A stretch of DNA of 13,074 nt from UBA927 sp964367095 (GCA_964367095.1 CAYIXE010000025.1:1-13074), one strand, 5' to 3'; positions 1 through 6,360 are shown, counted from the first letter of the stretch. The notes: generated from the letters alone by a model not told the origin. Made by a program: numbers and translations.

Positions 1-508
1 CTGTAGCAGTCATATAACAGGAGTTGGCAGTGGAGTAGCTGGCGTCACCACAGTCAACCGTCGTGAAATTGCGCATGAGGCCCAATCGCCTGCGGCCGGA
101 TGCAGAGGCGGTATAAAGCGTAAAGTTGGTAGACCAGCCGTCAGCATCGGCGTCTCCAACGTATAACGGGGCATTGAGTAAAATTTGGCCGCCGCTTTGT
201 ATGGCAATCGTGCCGGCGGTTATTGACAGTGAATTGACCGCAAGCGTGCCGCCGTTGTTTATCGTAATTGCGCTGTTTGTCCCTAGAGTAAGAGAGGCAT
301 TGGTGGTGGTGGATGTTTCAGAATTTTGCGGATCATCAACACCTTCAACTGCTGTAATGGTACAAGTAGACGTAAAGTTTGTTACATCCTTGCTAGAGCT
401 TGTCATGAGCTTATTAAAATCGCATGCCGCCGCAGCAAGGCGAGGCTGTGTAAACAATCCTGCAATAACAAGTAGGATGATGATGTGTAGGATTTTTTGT
501 ATCTTCAT
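1..508 (-). CDS. Secreted protein with possible metal-binding motif, C-terminus cut by window edge
   Basis: An open frame runs from ATG at 508 through base 1 with no stop (169 codons seen). Residues 1-28 form a clear signal peptide: MKIQK, a hydrophobic stretch rich in I/L, then LAAAA before CDF. There is no lipobox, so signal peptidase I cleavage is expected. The mature part is rich in Thr, Ser, Asn and Gly in short alternating segments, as in beta-rich surface proteins. Around residues 119-125 it has DADADGW, followed near 153 by DCGDASYSTANSCY; this acidic-turn-plus-Cys/Asp layout resembles MopE/thrombospondin-type metal-binding repeats, which is an inference. It starts 4 nt after the stop of the upstream membrane protein and has no Shine-Dalgarno, so it is probably the second gene of that operon. 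Function unknown. Confidence 0.8.
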   Translation of the reverse strand, partial: MKIQKILHIIILLVIAGLFTQPRLAAAACDFNKLMTSSSKDVTNFTSTCTITAVEGVDDPQNSETSTTTNASLTLGTNSAITINNGGTLAVNSLSITAGTIAIQSGGQILLNAPLYVGDADADGWSTNFTLYTASASGRRRLGLMRNFTTVDCGDASYSTANSCYMTAT

Positions 509-512
509 AGCT

Positions 513-1130
513 TTATGATCGCGGTGCAACAGTAACAGACGATGTCCCCGTTCCATTGACTGCGTCTACTTTCAACATATAGGTATACAAGAGAGTATCC
601 GTTACCGAAAACGTGGTAGACCATACACTGGTTGCGGCTGTTTCTGAAATTTTTTGTAATGTCACGGGCATACTCGCCGTATCGCCGGTTACCGTCCCTG
701 TTACTGCGGACACAGGGCTTTGTGAAGAAAGAGTTACGGTAATCGTGAGGTTTTGTCCTTTCTGTGCGTCGAGAGGATCAAAGGTTACGGTCGAAAATGT
801 CGGGCCTGTGTCTTTCGCATTTTGGCTCACTGTGTAATTTCCCTTGGTTCCTTCATCGGGCTTGAGGATGATGGGCGTGGGAGTGGGAGGAGGAAGGAGA
901 TCGCTGTCACTAAGTTTATTTGATTGGTATTGGCTCCCTGTGAAAATCCGTTTGATCACAGGTTTGTTGACGATTGTATCAAAAAAGACAATGCTTAAGA
1001 CGATAACGACAACGAGAACAGTCAGACTAATCGTAAGCGGCGTCCATAGTTTTTGAGGGGTGGATGGCGTGATAGCAGCCTCTGGTGCTGGAGAATCCTC
1101 CATAGCGGGCACAGGTGATGAGATACTCAT
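513..1130 (-). CDS. Single-pass membrane protein with extracellular beta-type domain
   Basis: 205 residues. The Pro/Ser/Ala-rich N-terminus (1-29) has no signal-peptide shape and is followed by one hydrophobic helix at about 30-50, a short basic stretch (KPVIKR), a Pro/Thr linker (PPPTPTPI, 80-87) and a Thr/Val/Ser-rich C-terminal part (97-205) with alternating hydrophobic pattern, like an Ig-like or other beta-sandwich domain. Likely topology is N-in with the C-terminal domain outside, so it may be a surface or envelope stalk protein. No named family is recognised. A strong promoter lies directly in front (TTGACA and TACACT, 7 nt from the ATG), and the secreted protein follows 4 nt downstream. 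Start chosen because ATG at 1130 sits just behind this promoter. Confidence 0.75.
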   Translation of the reverse strand: MSISSPVPAMEDSPAPEAAITPSTPQKLWTPLTISLTVLVVVIVLSIVFFDTIVNKPVIKRIFTGSQYQSNKLSDSDLLPPPTPTPIILKPDEGTKGNYTVSQNAKDTGPTFSTVTFDPLDAQKGQNLTITVTLSSQSPVSAVTGTVTGDTASMPVTLQKISETAATSVWSTTFSVTDTLLYTYMLKVDAVNGTGTSSVTVAPRS

Positions 1131-1137
1131 TACATCT

Positions 1138-1165
1138 AGTGTAAAAGATTTTTGAAGATTGTCAA
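1138..1165 (-). promoter_or_regulatory. Sigma70-type promoter, predicted leaderless start
   Basis: Minus strand: -35 TTGACA at 1165-1160 (perfect consensus), 16-nt spacer, -10 TACACT at 1143-1138, then 7 nt to the ATG at 1130. Transcription would be expected to begin at or within one or two bases of the start codon, so the mRNA should have little or no leader. No Shine-Dalgarno is present. Confidence 0.7.
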
Positions 1166-1178
1166 TACTATATATATT

Positions 1179-1880
1179 CTACTGAGCACACCAGTAGGTA
1201 ATATCACCACATTTACTTTGACAATCATTTTCTGCAAACGAAAACGGACAGCCATAAAAAGAAGGGTCTCCCACATTATTACATTGTCCGGCCAATAGCA
1301 CTATGCCGCCCACCTGAATTCCAGGTCTGCACGCATACGGCCCAAACAATGAAGGCGTCGGCGTCGGAGTGAGTGTCGGGGTAACACCGGCATCAAATCC
1401 GCCGGGAGGGGTAGCTGTCGTTCCTGATGCAAGACAATAATTCCAAAATGCTCCCCATCCGCATCCTCCCTCTGGATCACACCCTAATTTAGTGATATCA
1501 GGATCGCTAAAATCCTGCAGTTTCGCACACAAGCGATTACCAAGACACAGATTAGTATCGCTTTCCGGCTTATAGAGATACGGTTTTCCTGTGACCGGAT
1601 CGCAAGGAATCTTTGCTAAATATGGAGAAAGCTCACTGCCGTCGCAATTGTTTAAAATATCAGTCGCAGGATAACAGCCTTTATCATTATAATATTCTTC
1701 AAACGAGCGTCGGATGTTTACCAAATCTGTTTTTCGCTCTACATCAAAACCGGCATTAATACTTTTGCGCCAATTCATAAGAAGAAACATCAACGCAACG
1801 ACGCCAATAATCGAAACGACAATGAGAAGCTCGGCTAAAGTATATCCTACACTGCCACGGGTACGCGCAAATCTATACAT
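1179..1880 (-). CDS. Type IV pilin-like protein with Cys-rich C-terminal module
   Basis: 233 residues. The N-terminus carries a prepilin signal: basic leader, Gly12, then YTLAELLIVVSIIG. Prepilin peptidase would cut after Gly12, leaving mature Tyr1 and the conserved Glu5 (E17). The hydrophobic helix spans about 13-36 and is followed by an amphipathic alpha region ending in YYNDKGCYP, the usual pseudopilin layout. The rest is unusual: 14 Cys in total, and a Thr/Pro hinge (TPTLTPTPTPS, about 167-177) separating the pilin domain from a C-terminal module with GPYACRPG, LLAGQCNN and CQSKCGD. An even Cys number and extracellular location suggest disulfides. It resembles pilin-like proteins of CPR bacteria. 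It could be a minor pilin, adhesin or pseudopilin; no assembly genes are in view. Confidence 0.88.
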   Translation of the reverse strand: MYRFARTRGSVGYTLAELLIVVSIIGVVALMFLLMNWRKSINAGFDVERKTDLVNIRRSFEEYYNDKGCYPATDILNNCDGSELSPYLAKIPCDPVTGKPYLYKPESDTNLCLGNRLCAKLQDFSDPDITKLGCDPEGGCGWGAFWNYCLASGTTATPPGGFDAGVTPTLTPTPTPSLFGPYACRPGIQVGGIVLLAGQCNNVGDPSFYGCPFSFAENDCQSKCGDITYWCAQ

Positions 1881-1886
1881 ATCTAA

Positions 1887-1892
1887 ATTCTA
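1887..1892 (-). promoter_or_regulatory. Probable -10 box of the pilin gene
   Basis: Minus strand TAGAAT at 1892-1887, ending 6 nt before the ATG at 1880. No convincing -35 is seen at 16-18 nt. It lies in the 54-bp gap after the glycosyltransferase gene. The position matches the short -10-to-ATG distance of other promoters in this window. Confidence 0.4.
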
Positions 1893-1934
1893 GTATGCGA
1901 TCAGAAGAATAAAAATGCAATGATATGTGTCTCT

Positions 1935-2933
1935 TTATTTTGTATACGTCAGTCGTCCTGTAAATGCACCAGCAAAAATAAAACAATAAAGAATAAGCCC
2001 CATAAAAAAGCTTTTTATCGCAAACACCACTCCCCGCTCTCTATAGACAAAGACAAGAAATTTCCGGACAAAATAAAGATGAAGAAGTATAAAAAATAAC
2101 CATATAGGTCTTATGAAACTTAGCAGTCCTATAAGACTTATTAGTCCTGCCACCACTGCTACTCCTGATATCGTCGTCATCGCCTCTTGAAGAGTCGTAG
2201 CAACCGGATCAAATTTCTTTCGTCGCGCATAAAGCTTCGTCCAATAATATGCACGAAGAAAATATTTTTTCGCTATCGGATAAAAACTTTCAAACTCGTG
2301 CCGCACACGCACTTTCGGTGCAAAAATGATTGCGTATCGCCTCGCTATTCTATACGTAAGCTCGATATCTTCAACCAGAGGTGCCGGATAGGTTTCGTCA
2401 AACCCGCCAAGACGCAAGAAAACAGACCGCTTTATCGATGCGATGCGAGTAGAAAAGAGAAAATAATATCCACTCTTATCCCGTTCATTTATCCAATAAC
2501 TCCAATCGCGAAGTGCCTTAAAGTTGGGGAAAAAATCCTTTGACTTTTGCTCTTTTACCCACACGCCCGTAAGCGCCACCACATCAGGATCATCCTGATA
2601 GACCCGTGCTATCTCTGATAGTGTATCCGGAAAAACCTCCACATCGCCGTCAAGAAATACCACAAACTCGCCTCTGGCCGCTTCTACTCCTCGATTGCGG
2701 GCAATCGCAGGACCGTAATTTCTTTTTAACCTTACAATGCGTAAAGGTGTTTTCGTTTCTTTTTTTTGGATATTGGATATTGGTGATTGGAGATTCTTGT
2801 CTGATCCATCATCCACCACAATCACCTCAAGCGTCGGCGCGTTTTTGCTTTTTTCAAGAGACCGCAAAAGAAACGTAAGCTTTTCCGGAGCGTTATAGTA
2901 CGGAATAATGACTGATAAATAAGGTGTTTTCAT
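1935..2933 (-). CDS. Family 2 glycosyltransferase with C-terminal membrane segments
   Basis: 332 residues from ATG at 2933. GT-A fold markers are in order: LSVIIPYYN (6-14), VVDDGS (39-44, nucleotide-sugar binding), NYGPAIARNRG (72-82), FLDGDVEV (93-100, the DXD metal site), GGFDE (176-180) and VEDIELTYR (187-195, catalytic acidic region). Two to three hydrophobic segments follow from about 253 to the end, so the enzyme is membrane-anchored with a cytoplasmic catalytic domain. A GTG at 2972 would extend it by 13 residues, but the ATG at 2933 overlaps the antitoxin stop as ATGA and begins right at the fold, so it is preferred. Odd: residues 47-56 come from a heptanucleotide repeat, and 263-277 (GLI-SLI-GLL-SFI-RPI) from a 9-nt repeat array. 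Likely role is glycan assembly; the sugar is unknown. Confidence 0.9.
   Translation of the reverse strand: MKTPYLSVIIPYYNAPEKLTFLLRSLEKSKNAPTLEVIVVDDGSDKNLQSPISNIQKKETKTPLRIVRLKRNYGPAIARNRGVEAARGEFVVFLDGDVEVFPDTLSEIARVYQDDPDVVALTGVWVKEQKSKDFFPNFKALRDWSYWINERDKSGYYFLFSTRIASIKRSVFLRLGGFDETYPAPLVEDIELTYRIARRYAIIFAPKVRVRHEFESFYPIAKKYFLRAYYWTKLYARRKKFDPVATTLQEAMTTISGVAVVAGLISLIGLLSFIRPIWLFFILLHLYFVRKFLVFVYRERGVVFAIKSFFMGLILYCFIFAGAFTGRLTYTK
2103..2147 (-). repeat. 9-nt tandem repeat array, 5 units, in-frame in GT2 gene
   Basis: Minus strand from 2147: GGACTAATA, AGTCTTATA, GGACTGCTA, AGTTTCATA, AGACCTATA, five contiguous degenerate 9-mers. The unit border matches the codon frame and encodes GLI-SLI-GLL-SFI-RPI within a membrane segment. 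The same unit occurs at four other loci in the window. Confidence 0.8.
2768..2795. repeat. Heptanucleotide tandem repeat, 4 units, inside GT2 gene
   Basis: Plus strand: GGATATT, GGATATT, GGTGATT, GGAGATT. The array is preceded by a T-run (A-run on the coding strand). On the coding strand it gives the peptide NLQSPISNIQ just after the DDGS motif, in a loop. Its appearance recalls the 7-nt short tandem repeats (STRR) known from cyanobacteria; that comparison is from memory. Confidence 0.7.
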
Positions 2934-3211
2934 TGACGTGCCCCACTCGATCGCAACCTCTCCATAAGCCACATACGACTAAGACTAGAGACACTCACTC
3001 CTTTTTTCTTGGCTATTTTTGCAAGCTGATTTTTCAGGGACTTTTGAATCCGTACAATTAATGTTTCTTCTACGGGTTTATGAAGTTCAAATACAATATC
3101 AACGTCTTCTGTTTCGTCTTCAAAATCTACAAAACTATGAGTGTCCCAAAAAGTTGCTTCATTTTCATAATTCTTAAATATTGGAATTTTAGATATTTTT
3201 TTCTTTTTCAT
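2930..3211 (-). CDS. CopG-family antitoxin of a BrnT-type toxin-antitoxin pair
   Basis: 93 residues from ATG at 3211. The N-terminal part has the typical IPIFKNYENEATFWDTH motif of type II CopG-like (BrnA-like) antitoxins, about residues 9-25. An acidic linker follows, then a ribbon-helix-helix-like C-terminus (ETLIVRIQKSLKNQLAKIAK and GVSVSSLSRMWLMERL). In this family the N-terminus contacts the toxin and the RHH dimer binds the operon promoter. An in-frame ATG at 3241 would add 10 residues, but a strong AAGGAGG site lies 4 nt before 3211, and 3211 fits the family start. It overlaps the toxin gene end by 23 nt, and its stop overlaps the GT2 start as ATGA, coupling a metabolic gene to the TA operon. 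Confidence 0.87.
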   Translation of the reverse strand: MKKKKISKIPIFKNYENEATFWDTHSFVDFEDETEDVDIVFELHKPVEETLIVRIQKSLKNQLAKIAKKKGVSVSSLSRMWLMERLRSSGARQ

Positions 3212-3470
3212 AGAGCCTCCTTCGTTCTTTGTTATCTGCATCTCGAGCTGAAACTACATAGTACGTATTCATTTTTTGTCTATTCACCACGACCGCCAAA
3301 ATCCTTTCACCGCTTCGACCAACAAGTAGATATCGTTTATTGTATGTATTCTTATGATATCTAAGCTTTCCAACCGCAATGATTATCTGCTCTTTTGTTA
3401 CACGATGTTTTTGAATATGAGATAGATTATATGCATCCCAAATTAATTCTTTTACAAAAATTCTAGTCAT
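3189..3470 (-). CDS. BrnT-family toxin (predicted ribonuclease of type II TA)
   Basis: 93 residues, a normal BrnT length. Family pattern: WDAYNLSHIQKHRVTKEQI (about 11-29), a Tyr/Arg-rich centre (YNKRYLLVGRSGERILAVVV) and the C-terminal YYVVSARDADNKERRRLYE. BrnT toxins have a RelE-like fold and act as ribonucleases that inhibit translation; that is family knowledge. Conserved Asp, His, Arg and Tyr positions look intact, so it is probably active. The toxin gene comes first and the antitoxin second, as usual in this family, with a 23-nt overlap. A tandem 11-bp repeat and a TTGACA box sit directly upstream. The ATG at 3470 has no Shine-Dalgarno. Confidence 0.88.
   Translation of the reverse strand: MTRIFVKELIWDAYNLSHIQKHRVTKEQIIIAVGKLRYHKNTYNKRYLLVGRSGERILAVVVNRQKMNTYYVVSARDADNKERRRLYEKEKNI
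3212..3222 (-). promoter_or_regulatory. Strong ribosome binding site of the antitoxin
   Basis: Minus strand AAGGAGG at 3222-3216, then CTCT, then ATG at 3211. It lies inside the end of the toxin gene and decides the antitoxin start. It is the only near-perfect Shine-Dalgarno I see in front of any gene in this window. Confidence 0.75.
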
Positions 3471-3500
3471 AGTGTATTACATTTGTATTACATTTGTCAA
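3471..3500 (-). promoter_or_regulatory. Toxin-antitoxin promoter with tandem 11-bp operator-like repeat
   Basis: Plus strand GTATTACATTT occurs twice back to back, at 3474-3484 and 3485-3495. On the minus strand a perfect -35 TTGACA lies at 3500-3495. The -10 is unclear: TAATAC (15-nt spacer) or TACACT (18-nt spacer, touching the ATG). Two direct repeats one helical turn apart fit binding of two ribbon-helix-helix antitoxin dimers, giving autorepression (inference). The transcript would be essentially leaderless. Confidence 0.6.
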
Positions 3501-3502
3501 TA

Positions 3503-4039
3503 TCAAATAATCTTTTTCTTTACCACTGCCGGCACCCCAGCGACTAACACGTGGTCGGGAAACGATTTGGTTACGACACTTCCTGCTGCTACGACACTCT
3601 CTTTCCCTATGGAAACGCCCGGCAACATTATCGCACCCGTTGCCACATAAGCGCCTTTCATGATAACGACGGCTGATTCCTTCATCGGATAAATTTTTTG
3701 CAATGGATGATCAGGATACCCCACATTTATATGCGTGACAATGGTTGCCCTATTTGAAATAGTCACATCGTCCTCAATGGTAATGCCACCACGAATGTCA
3801 AACATTGCCCCGTCTCCTATAAAACATCTGCTTCCAATAGAAAGCCGAGAAAATCCGTGCTGATGGACATTGACAAACTTCACATCCATAAGGACTGTAT
3901 CTTTTCCCACTCTCGCCCCTGCCGCTTGAAGAAGCCATACGCGAACTGGCGGCAATGAAATATGGACAAGCCATCCATACCACTGAAACCACACAAATCG
4001 CATCGCCTGCCATACTCCTATAGTTTTCAATGCTTTCAT
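3503..4039 (-). CDS. Left-handed beta-helix (hexapeptide) sugar O-acyltransferase
   Basis: 178 residues, typical for the LacA/Maa/WcaF-like acetyltransferases. N-terminal helical region (1-40), then hexapeptide-repeat coils (GARVGKDTVL, LSIGSRCFIGDGAMFDIRG, ITIEDDVTISNRATI, VIMKGAYVATGAIML, VSIGKESVVAAGSVV) and the family's usual end, PDHVLVAGVPAVV (161-173). His103 in VTHIN and the nearby PDHP loop match the position of the catalytic His that activates the acceptor hydroxyl. It likely acetylates a sugar of the surface glycan using acetyl-CoA; donor and acceptor cannot be read from sequence. The ATG at 4039 follows 19 nt after the upstream glycosyltransferase stop, within a 9-nt repeat array. 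No Shine-Dalgarno. Confidence 0.88.
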   Translation of the reverse strand: MKALKTIGVWQAMRFVWFQWYGWLVHISLPPVRVWLLQAAGARVGKDTVLMDVKFVNVHQHGFSRLSIGSRCFIGDGAMFDIRGGITIEDDVTISNRATIVTHINVGYPDHPLQKIYPMKESAVVIMKGAYVATGAIMLPGVSIGKESVVAAGSVVTKSFPDHVLVAGVPAVVKKKII

Positions 4040-4075
4040 ATGAGTCTTATAAAGCTCATTAAATCCTATGCGTCT
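4039..4075 (-). repeat. Degenerate 9-nt repeat array at a gene junction
   Basis: Minus strand from 4075: AGACGCATA, GGATTTAATG (10 nt), AGCTTTATA, AGACTCATA. It spans the last codons and stop of the DPM1-like gene, the whole 19-nt spacer, and the A of the acyltransferase ATG. Here the unit is not in its usual frame (the DPM1-like gene reads it as YKTHRI then stop). The TATAAG within it lies 6 nt before the ATG and could serve as a -10. Confidence 0.55.
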
Positions 4076-4790
4076 TATATAATTTTTCTCGAAATTTCTC
4101 TATGTGTATCAAATAATCAATCGTGTCTCTTATAATATTGACTGACGACTGTTTATCAAATCGACGAAGAAATAGTACTGGAACTTCGACAATTTTTAAC
4201 TTCGCCCGCTTGGCATACACCATAATCTCTGTATCCCAAAACCAACCCTGATGCTCTATAGTTTTAAAAATGGGTACAATTTTTTTCTTTCGAAAAATTT
4301 TGTATCCTGTCTCTGTATCAAGGCCTCCGGTACCCACCATGCTATCGGCAAGCCACCGATATCCTCGACTAAACACTTCCCGAATCATAGATCCTAGGCT
4401 AGATCGATAAAATCGCTTTCCGATAACGACATCTGCTTTTTTTTCTGCGGCCAACGAAATCATGAAAGGTAAATATACTGGTGATACTTCACAGTCTATA
4501 TCAATATACCCTACTACCTCAGCCCTTGCTTTGGCTATCCCATCCATCACCGCTCTCCCTCTTCCCATATTTTTAGTATGGAAAATCGCACTGCAGAACG
4601 AATATTTTTTACACGCTTTTTCTATCAACTTCACGGTCTTATCCGTACTTTTATCATCCACAAAAATAATCTCGAAGGAAAATGCACCGGCTTGAAGCGC
4701 ACTGATAATCCTGTCGACGCTAATTTTAAATAATCCTTGTTCGTTGAAACACGGCAGGATAAGGGAAAATGAAATAGTTGGCGTACTCAT
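4059..4790 (-). CDS. Dolichol-phosphate mannosyltransferase-like GT2
   Basis: 243 residues from ATG at 4790. Motifs: FSLILPCFNEQ (8-18), FVDDKSTD (43-50), NMGRGRAVMDGI (74-85), YIDIDCEVSP (95-104, DXD), then TETGYKIFRK (159-168) and WFWDTEIMVYAKR (183-195), both typical of DPM1/GtrB-like enzymes that load a sugar onto a polyprenyl phosphate. There are no C-terminal membrane helices, as in short soluble DPM1-type members. An upstream ATG at 4883 would overlap the preceding gene and add a 31-residue stretch unlike the fold; ATG at 4790 sits 8 nt after a good -10 box and is preferred. It likely supplies lipid-phosphate sugar to the GT-C enzymes encoded nearby (inference). The extreme C-terminus comes from a repeat array. 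Confidence 0.88.
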   Translation of the reverse strand: MSTPTISFSLILPCFNEQGLFKISVDRIISALQAGAFSFEIIFVDDKSTDKTVKLIEKACKKYSFCSAIFHTKNMGRGRAVMDGIAKARAEVVGYIDIDCEVSPVYLPFMISLAAEKKADVVIGKRFYRSSLGSMIREVFSRGYRWLADSMVGTGGLDTETGYKIFRKKKIVPIFKTIEHQGWFWDTEIMVYAKRAKLKIVEVPVLFLRRFDKQSSVNIIRDTIDYLIHIEKFREKLYKTHRI

Positions 4791-4798
4791 TTGAGGCA

Positions 4799-4827
4799 AT
4801 AATACGACGTTTATACACGTTTTACAA
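4799..4827 (-). promoter_or_regulatory. Sigma70-type promoter of the DPM1-like gene
   Basis: Minus strand: -35 TTGTAA at 4827-4822, 17-nt spacer, -10 TATTAT at 4804-4799, then 8 nt to ATG 4790. It lies in the 37-bp gap after the GT39-like gene stop. The expected start of transcription is 0-2 nt before the ATG. Confidence 0.55.
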
Positions 4828-6360
4828 TTAGAAATCTTTACGTACAAAGATATGAGAAGAAGACAATCGATTAAAATGAGCATTTATATACGCTTGATCC
4901 TTTAGAGATAACGTCTGAATGCGCCCTAATTGACCATCATAAATATATTTCGTATTCGTTGTTTCCAACGCCTGAGAAAGAGAAGGCAGCGGACGTGAAA
5001 GATACGGCTCCCACTGACCAAATGGCACACTGCTGACATAATAGGGATCTTTAAAATAAATAGTCGACCCATCCAAGTCCAATACATATGCGCCCTTTGG
5101 AATGAGAGTCAAAGCAGAGGACAATTCGGCAACATTTTTGACATTGGTATACAAAAGTTTCGCGGTAGTAACAGTGCGATTTGTCTCATACAGAAATCCC
5201 AATCCTACAATATAAACGATTGCAAACAAAACTGTTCCCCACGGGTGATTTCGCACCTTATTCCAAACCAAAAGTACGAGATCTGCCGCATAATACGCGA
5301 TAAAAACAGCAACAGGTATAAGATACTGAACATGGCGCATCGGGTACCACAACACGTATGAAAATACATAAATAATAAACGATCCGGCAATGAGAAGTTC
5401 TATCCAAACGCCGTTTTTTCCATTGGCAACAAATGGCGTCATCAAGCGCACAATTCCCACAAATAGACCCACTAACCAAATTACGTGATTAGCTATAAGA
5501 CCGCGTCCTATCCCCGCCTCTGCGTAATAAATGGAATTAGGATAAAAAAACAAATCCGGCTGCATAAAAAATTGCTCGCCGAGCCTATTTACTTCAAACG
5601 GCAACTTCGTCAAAGAATAAATAATCGTATCAAGCTCTACGAAGGTATGACTAACGCGTAATACCCAAAGACCAAATGCCGTAAATGGCAGTATAAGGCC
5701 AAAAATAAACATCCTCAATAAAATAAGCCGCTTCTGCTGCATTTTCTTGTCTCCCCAAAATGCCCAACATGCAAAGATCACAACGCCAATTACTGCCTGC
5801 GGCAGAGCTTTCGGCAAAATAAGAAGCGACACTGCATAAAAAACTCCGGACCAAAAAGCCATGTGTTTTTGTTCATATTTTATCAGTCGTATCTGACATA
5901 TAAGTCCTATAAGACCCGCAAGCACCGCCAGGTTATCCGGTCGAATTTCTATAAATTTATCAAAAGGCAATGGGAGAAACGACAAAAATAATCCAGACAG
6001 GAGAAATAGCCACCAATTCTCTCTCTCTCCCCGAACCAAGGTAAAAAGAATGCCCAAGGCCGCACATATACCTAAAAATATCAGAAACGCCATGATGCGA
6101 GCTGCCGCAAATATAGTCGTACCGGAAAAAATAATATACAGGGGCGAAAGAAAATAAAGAAATGTCGGCGGCACGTACAGAAGAAAATCAAGCATTGGCA
6201 CGCGGCCTAAAAATACATTATGCGCCCAATGAAGGTATGCCAATTCATCAGCGTCAAAGTAGCGAATAAGACCTAATTGATAGTGCCACCAAAGAAATGA
6301 AAGAAGAAGTAAGCCAGAGAGAAAAGAGAAGATAATGACAAAAATTTTCTGCAATTTCAT
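4828..6360 (-). CDS. GT39/ArnT-like polytopic glycosyltransferase (GT-C)
   Basis: 510 residues from ATG at 6360. About ten or more hydrophobic helices. The first extracytoplasmic loop carries YFDADELAYLHWAHNVFLG (34-52) and then MLDF (56-59) and PP-T-FLYFLSPLY, the PMT/ArnT-type layout in which an acidic Asp/Glu after helix 1 acts in catalysis with a lipid-phosphate sugar donor. The C-terminal part (about 420-510) is a hydrophilic extracytoplasmic domain ending in FVRKDF. A longer start at 6405 would cross the divergent promoter and overlap the opposite gene, so M16 of that frame is chosen. It is the first gene of the minus-strand glycan block. Residues 149-160 (GLI-GLI-CQI-RLI) derive from a 9-nt repeat array. 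Acceptor unknown. Confidence 0.82.
   Translation of the reverse strand: MKLQKIFVIIFSFLSGLLLLSFLWWHYQLGLIRYFDADELAYLHWAHNVFLGRVPMLDFLLYVPPTFLYFLSPLYIIFSGTTIFAAARIMAFLIFLGICAALGILFTLVRGERENWWLFLLSGLFLSFLPLPFDKFIEIRPDNLAVLAGLIGLICQIRLIKYEQKHMAFWSGVFYAVSLLILPKALPQAVIGVVIFACWAFWGDKKMQQKRLILLRMFIFGLILPFTAFGLWVLRVSHTFVELDTIIYSLTKLPFEVNRLGEQFFMQPDLFFYPNSIYYAEAGIGRGLIANHVIWLVGLFVGIVRLMTPFVANGKNGVWIELLIAGSFIIYVFSYVLWYPMRHVQYLIPVAVFIAYYAADLVLLVWNKVRNHPWGTVLFAIVYIVGLGFLYETNRTVTTAKLLYTNVKNVAELSSALTLIPKGAYVLDLDGSTIYFKDPYYVSSVPFGQWEPYLSRPLPSLSQALETTNTKYIYDGQLGRIQTLSLKDQAYINAHFNRLSSSHIFVRKDF
5881..5916 (-). repeat. 9-nt tandem repeat array, 4 units, in-frame in GT39-like gene
   Basis: Minus strand from 5916: GGTCTTATA, GGACTTATA, TGTCAGATA, CGACTGATA. 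Contiguous, codon-phased, encoding GLI-GLI-CQI-RLI at the end of a membrane helix. Same unit as at the four other loci. Confidence 0.78.

Noticed and set aside
126..518. Plus-strand open frame of 130 codons
   Set aside because: It is the reverse of the partial minus-strand gene, which has a clear signal peptide and fits the operon; the plus-strand translation has no recognisable features.
2934..2972. Longer GT2 start (GTG at 2972)
   Set aside because: The ATGA overlap at 2933-2930 and the fold beginning at MKTPYLSVI favour the shorter protein.
2930..3241. Longer antitoxin start at 3241
   Set aside because: The ATG at 3211 has a strong AAGGAGG in front and fits the family; the longer version adds MQITKNEGGS, translated from the RBS itself.
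4791..4883. Longer start of the DPM1-like gene
   Set aside because: It would overlap the preceding gene and include the promoter; the added hydrophobic stretch is only reverse reading of non-coding and neighbouring sequence.
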